From Streptomyces sp. NBC_01255 (GTDB lineage Bacteria > Actinomycetota > Actinomycetes > Streptomycetales > Streptomycetaceae), in the NCBI RefSeq assembly GCF_036226445.1, contig NZ_CP108474.1, positions 5,332,001-5,396,000 of the forward strand: 64,000 nt of DNA, in the 5' to 3' direction. How positions within the stretch are numbered: position 1 is the first letter of the stretch; every line of letters begins with the position of its first letter. This document shows, in pieces, positions 1 through 7,752 of the stretch. The notes beneath the pieces are model-generated. The model saw only the letters and a program-made list of their open reading frames with translations. It did no database searches and was not told the DNA's origin. The position numbers and the translations under genes were made by a program.

Positions 1-1
1 C

Positions 2-856
2 CAGCTCGACCGTTTCGAATCGCTGCTCTCCGACCTCCTGGAGATCAGCCGCTTCGACGCGGGAGCGGCAGCCCTGGAGGCGGAGCCGATCGACCTGCGC
101 CAGGTCGTGCGCCGGGTGATCGGCGGCGCCGAACCCCTCGCCGAGCGCAAGGGCACCCGGATGGTCGTCCTCGGCGACGAGCAGCCCGTGGTGGCCGAGG
201 CGGACGCCCGCCGGGTCGAGCGGGTGCTGCGCAACCTCGTCGTCAACGCCGTGGAGCACGGTGAGGGCCGGGACGTGGTGGTGAAGCTCGCTGCCGCCGG
301 CGGTGCCGTCGCCGTCGCCGTCCGCGACTACGGCGTCGGACTCAAGCCGGGCGAGGCGACCCGGGTGTTCAACCGCTTCTGGCGCGCGGACCCCGCCCGC
401 GCGCGCACCACCGGCGGTACGGGCCTCGGCCTGTCGATCGCCGTGGAGGACGCCCGGCTGCACGGCGGCTGGCTCCAGGCCTGGGGCGAGCCCGGCGGCG
501 GTTCGCAGTTCCGGCTGACCCTGCCGAGGACCGCGGACGAGCCGTTGCGGGGCTCCCCGATCCCGCTGGAGCCCGAGGACTCGCGGCGCAATCGTGAGCA
601 GGCCGCCGCCGGACTCGTACAGGAGAGCGCGCGCCGCGTGGCGGTTCCGGCGCAGCCCGTCGGGGACCGGCCGTCGCTCCCCGTACCGTCGAGGCTGCCC
701 GCGTCGCCGCGGGCGACCGTCGACCTGACGGCCCTGCCCGGCAGCGGCGCCAGGGTGGTGCCGCGAGCGGCGACGGACAGCGACGGTGGGGCGAGCACGG
801 CGACGGCCGGGGGAACCGGGAACGCGGAGCGGGAGGACGGGACACGTGGGCGCTGA
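2..856 (+). CDS. mtrB: Sensor histidine kinase MtrB, C-terminal part (5' cut by window)
   Basis: This is the C-terminal part of the membrane sensor kinase that pairs with MtrA in actinobacterial control of cell envelope and division. The frame is open from base 2. It begins in the end of the dimerisation helix (LLEISRFDAG), followed by the HATPase domain with N box (RNLVVNAVEHG), G1 box (DYGVGLKPG) and G2 box (GGTGLGLSIA). A Pro/Arg-rich tail of about 110 residues looks disordered. The stop overlaps the start of lpqB, as expected for an mtrAB-lpqB operon. Assignment as MtrB rather than another kinase rests on that neighbour. Confidence 0.9.
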   Translation, partial: QLDRFESLLSDLLEISRFDAGAAALEAEPIDLRQVVRRVIGGAEPLAERKGTRMVVLGDEQPVVAEADARRVERVLRNLVVNAVEHGEGRDVVVKLAAAGGAVAVAVRDYGVGLKPGEATRVFNRFWRADPARARTTGGTGLGLSIAVEDARLHGGWLQAWGEPGGGSQFRLTLPRTADEPLRGSPIPLEPEDSRRNREQAAAGLVQESARRVAVPAQPVGDRPSLPVPSRLPASPRATVDLTALPGSGARVVPRAATDSDGGASTATAGGTGNAEREDGTRGR

Positions 857-2711
857 CTCCCGAGTGGGACGCGCGGGGCGGGGCCGGAGCACGCGGGCGG
901 TGGTGCTCGCCGCGTGCGGCGGGCTCGTCGTCACCGGGTGCGCGACGATGCCCGACAGCGGGGAGGTGGAGACGGTCAAGGGGGCGAACCCCGGCGACTC
1001 GCAAGTGCGGGTCTACGCCGTCGCCCCGCGGGAGAACGCCGACCCGGACGAGATCGTCGACGGCTTCCTGGAGGCGATGACCAGTGACGACCCCGGCTTC
1101 GCCACCGCCCGCAAATACCTGACGAAGCATGCCTCGCAGACGTGGAAGCCGGCGCAGAGCATCACCGTGCTCACCAGCGCGCCCGACCGTGAACCGGCCG
1201 ACCGCAACGTCGACCCGGACAACCAGGGCCGCGCCTACCCGCTCTCCGGCCGCAAGATCGCGACGGTGGATGCCCGCCACGCCTACGAGCCGAACAGCCC
1301 CGCCACGTACGTCGAGTCCATCCACGTCGTGCAGCAGCCCTCCGCGGACGGCAAGGGCAAGGAATGGCGCATCGACAGCCTGCCGTCCGGCCTGGTGCTC
1401 GGCGAGGCCGATTTCCTGCGCAACTACCGGTCGGTCAACAAGTACTACTTCGCCTCCGGGGAGGACTGGGTCGTGGCCGACCCGGTCTACATCCGGCAGC
1501 GGCAGGACCCGGTCACCCGGATGGACCCGGTGACACAGACCGTCAAGGCGCTGCTCGAAGGACCGACGAACTGGCTGAAGACGGCCGTCGACTCGCAGTT
1601 CCCCTCCGGTACGGAGCTGAAGGCGGGCGTCACCTCCCTGACGACGGACGACCAGTCCACGCTGAAGGTGCCGCTCAACGCCAAGGCCGAGCTGGTGAGC
1701 GGCGAGGCGTGCCGTCGGATGGCGGCGCAGCTGCTCTTCACGCTGGGCGACCTGACCTCCGTACGCGTCGAGCAGGTCGAGCTCCTGAAGCCGAGCGGGG
1801 ACTCGCTGTGCCGCCTGGGCAAGGGGCAGGCGGCCGAGTTCGCGGCGGTCCGCAACACCGTGCCCGAGGAGCACCCGTACTTCCTCGACGAGCACGGCAA
1901 GCTGATGATGCTCGCGGTCCAGGGCAAGGAGGCCGACGAGCCGGCCGAGCTGCCGGGGCCGTTCGGCAGTGGGACGACCCCGCTGTCCTCGGTCGCCGTC
2001 GACCACGGCGAGACCCGGGCCGCCGGGGTCGGGGCGAACGGACGCGATCTGTTCGTCTCCTCGATCACCACGGAGCAGGACCCGCTGCCGGCGGTGCTGT
2101 CGAGCAAGGGGGCCCGTCCCACGGACCGGCTCTCGGCACCGAGCTGGGACGGCCAGGGTGACCTCTGGGTTGCCGACCGCAACCCCGCGACGCCGCGTCT
2201 GTGGATGGTGCCGGACGGCTCCGGCGAACCCGTCGAGGTCCGTACGCCGTGGCTGACGGAGGGCACGCGCGTGGAGGCACTGAAGGTCTCGGCGGACGGC
2301 GTGCGGATCGCCCTGCTGGTCAAGCAGGGGGAGCGCACCACCCTGCAGATCGGCCGGGTCGAGCGGCAGAAGGCGGGGGCGGAGCCCACGGTGTCCGTCG
2401 AGGGCCTGCAGCCCGCCGCGCCGCGCATGGAGTCGGTCACGGCCGTCTCCTGGGCCGGACCGAGCCGGCTGGTCGTCGTCGGCAAGGAGGCGGGCGGCGT
2501 CCAGCAGATCCGTTACCTCCAGACCGACGGCTCGACCTCGGCGAGCTCGGTGCTTCCCGGCCTGAACGGGGTGACCTCGGTCGCCGCGCCCAACGGCGAC
2601 GGGGCACCGGTGGTGGCGAACTCCGGGAACGACGGCATCGTCCGGCTGGCGCCGGGGCTGAACTGGCAGCCGGTGGTCAAGGCGGGCGCTTCGCCCGTCT
2701 ACCCCGGGTAG
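846..2711 (+). CDS. lpqB: Lipoprotein LpqB (MtrAB-associated)
   Basis: LpqB is an extracytoplasmic lipoprotein known in actinobacteria to interact with MtrB and modulate MtrAB signalling. I chose the GTG start at 846, which overlaps the mtrB stop by 11 bp. It gives 621 residues with an Arg-rich n-region, a short hydrophobic segment and a lipobox (VVTGC), so the mature protein begins at Cys. A GerMN-like domain follows at about residues 200-330, then a C-terminal region with beta-propeller character. The length is normal for the family. Translational coupling with mtrB is likely. Confidence 0.93.
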   Translation: MGADSRVGRAGRGRSTRAVVLAACGGLVVTGCATMPDSGEVETVKGANPGDSQVRVYAVAPRENADPDEIVDGFLEAMTSDDPGFATARKYLTKHASQTWKPAQSITVLTSAPDREPADRNVDPDNQGRAYPLSGRKIATVDARHAYEPNSPATYVESIHVVQQPSADGKGKEWRIDSLPSGLVLGEADFLRNYRSVNKYYFASGEDWVVADPVYIRQRQDPVTRMDPVTQTVKALLEGPTNWLKTAVDSQFPSGTELKAGVTSLTTDDQSTLKVPLNAKAELVSGEACRRMAAQLLFTLGDLTSVRVEQVELLKPSGDSLCRLGKGQAAEFAAVRNTVPEEHPYFLDEHGKLMMLAVQGKEADEPAELPGPFGSGTTPLSSVAVDHGETRAAGVGANGRDLFVSSITTEQDPLPAVLSSKGARPTDRLSAPSWDGQGDLWVADRNPATPRLWMVPDGSGEPVEVRTPWLTEGTRVEALKVSADGVRIALLVKQGERTTLQIGRVERQKAGAEPTVSVEGLQPAAPRMESVTAVSWAGPSRLVVVGKEAGGVQQIRYLQTDGSTSASSVLPGLNGVTSVAAPNGDGAPVVANSGNDGIVRLAPGLNWQPVVKAGASPVYPG

Positions 2712-2916
2712 GGAGCGGGAAGGCCCGGGCCGGTGTCCGGGTCGGTCTCCGTGTCCGGCCGGGACGCGACCTGACGGACTCGGGGTGTCCGGGCGGGAAT
2801 CCCGCGCGGGCCGACGAGCCCCGGCCCTCGGGGCGCCCCTCCCGGTCGGTTCGGGGTGCGCGACCGGGTTTTCCACAGGGGTGGTCCGCGGCGGCGGGAG
2901 CGCGCACAGTGGAGTC

Positions 2917-3732
2917 ATGCGGGGGTGGTGGCGCGAGATCGCCGGGCTGGTGCTGCCGGTCGCCTGCGGAGGCTGCGGCAGGCCGCGCACTGTCCTGTGC
3001 CCGGAGTGCGCGGGCGCGCTGGCCGGGGCCGGACCGCGCAGGGTGCGGCCCGCGCCCGAGCCGGCGGGGCTGCCGGCGGTCCATGCCGTCGCGCCGTACG
3101 CCGACGCCGTACGGGAACTCCTCCTCGCTCACAAGGAACGCGGGGCGCTGGCACTCGCCGGGCCCCTGGGCGGCGCGCTGGCCGCCGCCGTGGCGGCCGC
3201 TGCAGGGCCCGCCACGGGCCTCGTCTCCCCGCCGCTGCTCCTGGTACCGGTGCCGTCCTCACGGCGCTCCGTGCGGGCGCGTGGCCACGATCCGACGCGA
3301 CGGATCGCGCTGGCCGCCGCCGCCCGGCTGCGGCGCGCGGGACGGGCCGCACGGGTCGTGCCCGTGCTGCGTCAGCGGCGGTACGTGGCGGACCAGGCGG
3401 GTCTCGGTGCACGCGGGCGGCTGGCGAACCTTTCGGGGGCGCTCGAGGTCGTACCAGGCGGTGCGCGTCTTCTCGGGACCGGAAGGGTGGTTCTCGTGGA
3501 CGATCTGATGACGACGGGCGCTTCGCTCGCGGAGGCGGCGCGCGCACTCGGAGACGTACACCTTCCGTTCATTCCCGGATTACCGCAGGCATTGACGGAA
3601 AGATCGCCGACACGTTCCGCGCAGCATGGATTCGAACAGCGGCGGGCGGCTGTGATCGCATCCTCTCCCGCTTCGTTCGAAATAAACCGGAACTCGCCAG
3701 GAACTTGGATCGTTGCAGGTGGTGAGAGGTGA
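2917..3732 (+). CDS. comF: ComF family phosphoribosyltransferase-like protein
   Basis: The protein has the ComF layout: an N-terminal four-Cys zinc finger (CGGCGRPRTVLCPEC) and a phosphoribosyltransferase fold ending in the nucleotide-binding loop VVLVDDLMTTGAS. ComF proteins are linked to DNA uptake in competent bacteria, but the role in Streptomyces is unknown. I chose ATG 2917 because the preceding in-frame stretch is low-complexity and gives a non-homologous extension. After the PRTase loop, a stretch of about 30 residues (from LGDVHLPF) does not look like the family, before a terminal ASSPASFEINRN resembling other Streptomyces ComF ends. It may be an insertion or a local compensated frameshift. 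Confidence 0.8.
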   Translation: MRGWWREIAGLVLPVACGGCGRPRTVLCPECAGALAGAGPRRVRPAPEPAGLPAVHAVAPYADAVRELLLAHKERGALALAGPLGGALAAAVAAAAGPATGLVSPPLLLVPVPSSRRSVRARGHDPTRRIALAAAARLRRAGRAARVVPVLRQRRYVADQAGLGARGRLANLSGALEVVPGGARLLGTGRVVLVDDLMTTGASLAEAARALGDVHLPFIPGLPQALTERSPTRSAQHGFEQRRAAVIASSPASFEINRNSPGTWIVAGGER

Positions 3733-3920
3733 AAGCGCCCGAACGGAGGTATGTCGCGGTAGCGGGTGCCGACACCCGTCCGAAGGGGCTATGTTCGGTT
3801 GTGAGGAATGGCGAACGCCACTGCCTCGCCGAATACATGGTTGCGCCTACAGGACAGGAGTTCAGGGCGAATTAACCTCTTGTCGATGGGGTGGGGATCT
3901 TGTCGACTGGGGAGGAGGAG

Positions 3921-3950
3921 GTGAAAGTCGCCAAGTCCGAGCTCCGGTAA
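3921..3950 (+). CDS. Possible 9-codon leader peptide before hpf
   Basis: A purine-rich Shine-Dalgarno run (GGAGGAGGAG, 3911-3920) sits directly before GTG 3921. The frame reads MKVAKSELR and then TAA at 3948-3950. The stop codon lies at the end of the left arm of a perfect hairpin, so ribosomes on this frame would sit on the stem. This suggests translation-linked control of the downstream hpf gene. It is inferred from layout only; the SD is rather close to the start and the frame could be incidental. Confidence 0.35.
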   Translation: MKVAKSELR

Positions 3951-3959
3951 CCACCGGAG
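3942..3959 (+). promoter_or_regulatory. Perfect hairpin in hpf leader
   Basis: CTCCGGT (3942-3948), loop AACC, ACCGGAG (3953-3959). The 7-bp stem has a 4-nt loop, lies 67 nt before the hpf start and overlaps the end of the putative leader ORF. There is no T-run, so it is not a typical intrinsic terminator. Confidence 0.45.
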
Positions 3960-4026
3960 TCTGGTGCAAAGGGAGATGCCCGGCGGCCGAGGAGCCGATC
4001 AGGGCGATCCGGGAACGGAGTTCTGC

Positions 4027-4707
4027 GTGGACATCGTCGTCAAGGGCCGCAAGACCGAGGTGCCCGAGCGGTTCCGCAAGCACGTGGCCGAGAAGCTGAA
4101 GCTGGAGAAGATCCAGAAGCTCGACGGCAAGGTGATCAGCCTCGACGTCGAGGTGTCCAAGGAGCACAACCCGCGGCAGGCCGACAGGTCCGACCGCGTG
4201 GAGATCACCCTCCACTCCCGAGGCCCGGTGATCCGGGCGGAAGCTGCGGCAGGCGACCCGTACGCAGCCCTCGACCTCGCCAGCGACAAGCTGGAGGCCC
4301 GGCTGCGGAAGCAGCACGACAAGCGTTACACCCGCCGTGGCAACGGCAGGCTGTCGGCAGCGGAAGTCGGGGACGTGGTGCCCGGCGCCGCCCAGCTCAA
4401 CGGAGACGGCCAGCTGGTCGCCGACGAGTCCGACAAGGTGCCCACCACGATGATGGGCTCGATCGAGGTTCAGGGCGAAGGCCCGCTGGTGGTGCGCGAG
4501 AAGACCCACCGGGCCGCCCCCATGACGCTCGACCAGGCGCTCTACGAGATGGAGCTGGTCGGCCACGACTTCTACCTGTTCGTCGACGCCGACAACAAGC
4601 AGCCGAGCGTCGTCTACCGGCGACACGCGTACGACTACGGCGTCATCCACCTGGAGAGCGACCCGCTCGCCGAGGGTGGCGGCGCCGGCGGTGCGCTCGG
4701 CGGCTGA
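4027..4707 (+). CDS. hpf: Long-form ribosome hibernation-promoting factor (HPF/RaiA family)
   Basis: Long HPF binds the 30S decoding region and dimerises ribosomes into inactive 100S particles under stress. The protein (226 residues from GTG 4027) has the N-terminal S30AE domain (DIVVKGRKTEVPERFRKHV ... RVEITLHSRGPVIRAE) and the C-terminal dimerisation domain (TLDQALYEMELVGHDFYLF ... VVYRRHAYDYGVIHL) joined by a linker. GTG 4027 is preceded by GGAG with 6-nt spacing and matches the known family N-terminus. The in-frame ATG at 3976 would add 17 atypical residues. The leader holds a tiny ORF and a hairpin. Confidence 0.94.
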   Translation: MDIVVKGRKTEVPERFRKHVAEKLKLEKIQKLDGKVISLDVEVSKEHNPRQADRSDRVEITLHSRGPVIRAEAAAGDPYAALDLASDKLEARLRKQHDKRYTRRGNGRLSAAEVGDVVPGAAQLNGDGQLVADESDKVPTTMMGSIEVQGEGPLVVREKTHRAAPMTLDQALYEMELVGHDFYLFVDADNKQPSVVYRRHAYDYGVIHLESDPLAEGGGAGGALGG

Positions 4708-4752
4708 CAGACCGCCACCGCATCACCCACATCCACCTCAGGTGTCCCTCAC

Positions 4753-4790
4753 GGTGCCCCTGGAGCGCGGTTCGCGCCCCCAGGGGCACC
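4753..4790 (+). terminator. Terminator after hpf
   Basis: Outer stem GGTGCCCCTGG (4753-4763) with CCAGGGGCACC (4780-4790), and inner stem GCGCG/CGCGC around GTT. It is a strong GC hairpin 45 nt after the hpf stop. Confidence 0.7.
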
Positions 4791-4848
4791 CCCGTGCGCC
4801 CATGGGTAACCCCGCGCGCCGCCGGGGCATGAAAGCATGTCGTGCACG

Positions 4849-4877
4849 CCAACCGGTGCTCGTCGAGCATCGGTTGG
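4849..4877 (+). promoter_or_regulatory. 29-bp near-perfect palindrome upstream of response regulator
   Basis: Left arm CCAACCGGTGCTCG (4849-4862), one central T, right arm CGAGCATCGGTTGG (4864-4877). The arms differ at only one position. It lies 45 nt before the ATG of the response regulator. It could be an operator for a dimeric DNA-binding protein (perhaps the regulator itself) or a leader hairpin. Confidence 0.5.
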
Positions 4878-4922
4878 AGGACCGGAAACGAATTCAGGCC
4901 ACGGCCTTCAGGGGGAGGAACG

Positions 4923-5690
4923 ATGGCGGACAGCTTCGGGCCGGTGCTCAGGGGACGTGAGCCCTATGGCGCGGTCACTCCGGAGAGCACGGCGGAGGGA
5001 TTGGATTCGGACAGCGGCGACTGCCGCAAAGAGCCGATTCGGGTCCTCGTCGTGGACGACCACGCCCTCTTCCGCCGGGGTCTGGAGATCGTCCTCGCCC
5101 AGGAAGAGGACATCCAGGTCGTCGGCGAGGCCGGTGACGGGGCCGAGGCGGTCGATAAGGCCGCCGATCTGCTGCCCGACATCGTCCTGATGGACGTGCG
5201 GATGCCCCGGCGCGGCGGCATCGAGGCGTGCACCTCCATCAAGGAGGTGGCCCCCAGCGCGAAGATCATCATGCTGACGATCAGCGACGAGGAGGCCGAC
5301 CTCTACGAGGCGATCAAGGCCGGGGCGACCGGCTACCTCCTCAAGGAGATCTCCACCGACGAGGTCGCGACGGCGATCCGCGCGGTCGCGGACGGGCAGT
5401 CGCAGATCAGCCCGTCGATGGCGTCCAAGCTCCTCACCGAGTTCAAGTCGATGATCCAGCGCACCGACGAGCGCAGGCTCGTGCCCGCGCCCCGGCTGAC
5501 GGACCGTGAGCTGGAGGTCCTCAAGCTCGTTGCGACCGGGATGAACAACCGGGACATTGCCAAGGAGCTGTTCATCTCCGAGAACACGGTGAAGAACCAC
5601 GTGCGGAACATCCTGGAGAAGCTGCAGCTCCACTCCCGCATGGAGGCCGTGGTGTACGCGATGCGGGAGAAGATCCTCGAGATCCGGTAG
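4923..5690 (+). CDS. NarL/FixJ-family response regulator
   Basis: The protein has a receiver domain (acidic pair VVDD at about residues 43-46, phosphoacceptor Asp91 in LMDVRMP, switch Lys in GYLLKEIS) followed by a LuxR-type HTH (LTDRELEVLKLVATGMNNRD, then ISENTVKNHVRNILEKL). It is a transcription factor of 255 residues. ATG 4923 follows GGGAGGAAC. About 38 residues before the receiver are unusual for the family and look unstructured. No histidine kinase is adjacent, so it looks like an orphan. The palindrome upstream is a candidate binding site. Confidence 0.9.
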   Translation: MADSFGPVLRGREPYGAVTPESTAEGLDSDSGDCRKEPIRVLVVDDHALFRRGLEIVLAQEEDIQVVGEAGDGAEAVDKAADLLPDIVLMDVRMPRRGGIEACTSIKEVAPSAKIIMLTISDEEADLYEAIKAGATGYLLKEISTDEVATAIRAVADGQSQISPSMASKLLTEFKSMIQRTDERRLVPAPRLTDRELEVLKLVATGMNNRDIAKELFISENTVKNHVRNILEKLQLHSRMEAVVYAMREKILEIR

Positions 5691-5705
5691 GGCGCTCGCG
5701 CGCCC
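5690..5705 (+). terminator. Short hairpin between converging genes
   Basis: GGGCGC (5690-5695), loop TCGC, GCGCCC (5700-5705). This perfect 6-bp stem starts on the last base of the response regulator stop and precedes the end of the opposite gene. Confidence 0.4.
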
Positions 5706-5711
5706 GTCCCG

Positions 5712-6881
5712 TCAGCTCAGGGCCCGTACCAGCTCCGGTGCGAGCTCGGGGTGGTTCACGCGCTCCGGGACCACGGACACCGCGTCGCAGCCGACCCACT
5801 CGGCGGCCTCGCGCAGTGCCTGCGCCACCGCCGGAACGGCCTTGGGGCCGTCCAGGGTGATCTGCCGGGCGACCAGGGTGCCGCCCTCGCGCGCCGGGTC
5901 CACCCGGCCGACCAGACGGCCTCCGGACAGGACCGGCATCGCGAAGTAGCCGTGCACCCGCTTCTGCTTCGGCACGTACGCCTCCAGGCGGTGCGTGAAG
6001 CCGAAGATCCGCTCCGTCCGCGCCCGCTCCCAGACCAGCGAGTCGAACGGCGAGAGCAGCGTCGTCCGGTGCCGGCCGCGGGGCTCGGTCGCCAGCGCCG
6101 CCGGGTCCGCCCACGCGGGCTTCCCCCAGCCCGCCACCGTCACCGGCACGAGCCCCGACGCCTCGACCACCGCGTCGAACTGCTCCCCCTTGATGCGGTG
6201 GTAGTCGGCGATGTCCGCGCGCGTGCCCACGCCCAGCGCCTCGCCCGCCTGCCGCACCAGGCGCCGCACGCACTCGGCGTCGTCCAGCTCGTCATGGAGC
6301 AGCGCCTGTGGGACCGCCCGCTCCGCCAGGTCGTAGACCCGCTTCCAGCTGCGCCGCTCGACCACCACCACCTCGCCGTGCATCAGCGCCCGCTCGACGG
6401 CGATCTTCCCGTCGGACCAGTCCCACCACTCGCCCTTGTTCTTCGCGCCGCCCAGCTCCGTCGCGGTCTGCGGGCCCTCGGTCCGCAGCTGGTCGATCAC
6501 CTTGTCGTACGCCCCGGCCGACAGATCGTGGTGCCAGTGCGGGCGGTCGCGGTACGCGCGGCGGCGGAACGCGAAGTGCGGCCACTCCTCGATCGGCAGG
6601 ATGCAGGCGGCGTGCGACCAGTACTCGAAGGCGTGAGCGTCGGTCCAGTAGGCGTCCTCGACCGTCTTACGGCCCACGGCGCCCAGGCGCGCGTACGGAA
6701 TGAGCTCGTGCGAGCGGGCCAGTACGGAGATCGTGTCGAGCTGGACCTGACCGAGGGCGCGCAGCACCCCGCGGACCCCGGACCTGCGGTCGGGAGCGCC
6801 CAGGAACCCCTGAGCGCGCAGCGCGATCCGGCGGGCTTCGTCGGCGGACAGTTCGGCGGCGGGGCGCGGCGCAGTCGTCAT
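5712..6881 (-). CDS. Winged-helix DNA-binding / YcaQ-like DNA glycosylase family protein
   Basis: A 389-residue protein of the winged-helix family that includes E. coli YcaQ and Streptomyces AlkZ, which unhook DNA interstrand crosslinks. Visible hallmarks are LGQVQLDTISVLARSHEL near the N-terminus, TEAYWTDAHAFEYWSHAAC-like text around residue 85, a central winged-helix stretch with KGEWWDWSDGKIAVERALMH, and SPFDSLVWERARTERIF near the C-terminus. The start is ATG 6881. It follows the GNAT gene with a 44-bp gap and probably shares its transcript. The catalytic motif was not verified, so enzyme activity is inference. Confidence 0.82.
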   Translation of the reverse strand: MTTAPRPAAELSADEARRIALRAQGFLGAPDRRSGVRGVLRALGQVQLDTISVLARSHELIPYARLGAVGRKTVEDAYWTDAHAFEYWSHAACILPIEEWPHFAFRRRAYRDRPHWHHDLSAGAYDKVIDQLRTEGPQTATELGGAKNKGEWWDWSDGKIAVERALMHGEVVVVERRSWKRVYDLAERAVPQALLHDELDDAECVRRLVRQAGEALGVGTRADIADYHRIKGEQFDAVVEASGLVPVTVAGWGKPAWADPAALATEPRGRHRTTLLSPFDSLVWERARTERIFGFTHRLEAYVPKQKRVHGYFAMPVLSGGRLVGRVDPAREGGTLVARQITLDGPKAVPAVAQALREAAEWVGCDAVSVVPERVNHPELAPELVRALS

Positions 6882-6925
6882 GGAACGCACCCTAGGGCCC
6901 GGCACTGACAGTGACGGCTGGCGGT

Positions 6926-7513
6926 TCAGCCCTGGGCGGGCTGGTCGCGGGCCGGGAGGTACGGCAGCGGGCTCGGCAGGCCGAAGTCCGAGGGGAGCAG
7001 GGCGCCGACCCAGCAGTCGCGCAGCGTGCCCTTGTTGACGAGGCCGGCGCGCTGGACGCCCTCCACGGCGAAGCCGACGCTCTCGGCCACCGCGCGCGAC
7101 CCGGTGTTGCCGAGCTCCGCGCGCCAGAGGAGACGGGTGCAGCCCAGGCTCGTGAACGCCCAGTGGGCCAGGGCCCGGACGATCTCCGTCATGTAGCCCT
7201 GGCCCCGGTGCTCCTGGCGCATCCAGTAGCCGACCTCCCAGACTCCCGAGCCGCGGCTGGTCAGCGAGCTCGCCGCGAGCAGAGGGCCGCCGGCCACGGG
7301 CTCGACGGCGAAGGTGTAGTCCGAGTCCTCGCGCCAGCCGTCGGGCACCAGCCGGTTCAGGAAGAAGTCGGCGTCCTGCCGGGTGTAAGGGTCCGGGACG
7401 ACGGTCCAGCGCCGGATGTCCGGGTCCTGGCAGATTTCGTACACCGTGTCGAGGTCTTCGGGGACGAAGTTCCGCAGACGCAGTCGGTCGGTGGTGAGGG
7501 TGATCGGCTCCAT
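6926..7513 (-). CDS. GNAT-family N-acetyltransferase (RimJ/RimL-like)
   Basis: A 195-residue acetyltransferase of the RimJ-like branch. It starts [20 protein letters not shown], a typical N-terminus for these enzymes, and carries the acetyl-CoA loop [20 protein letters not shown] followed by [22 protein letters not shown]. Acetyl-CoA is the expected donor and the acceptor is unknown. The start ATG 7513 was chosen over the upstream in-frame one because residues before it are non-homologous. It is divergent from secA, with about 240 bp between them. Confidence 0.88.
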   Translation of the reverse strand: MEPITLTTDRLRLRNFVPEDLDTVYEICQDPDIRRWTVVPDPYTRQDADFFLNRLVPDGWREDSDYTFAVEPVAGGPLLAASSLTSRGSGVWEVGYWMRQEHRGQGYMTEIVRALAHWAFTSLGCTRLLWRAELGNTGSRAVAESVGFAVEGVQRAGLVNKGTLRDCWVGALLPSDFGLPSPLPYLPARDQPAQG

Positions 7514-7752
7514 GCCTGGATTGTCGTGAGCCGCCCGGCCGGAAGCGAACACTTTTCGGGTGGGGCGGCACCTTCCGCCCACCTCGTGCGTTCTCTTTGA
7601 GGGTGGCCTCGCGGCTCGGGCACTGCGGGCCTCCCTTCGCGAGGGCGGTCTCGCTTACGATGGCCGTTGCGGTGGGGACCACCTGCCGTGCCCGCGCTCG
7701 CGTCGATCACAAGACCCAGTGCCAGGCCCGACCGGCAAGGAGACCAGCCTCA

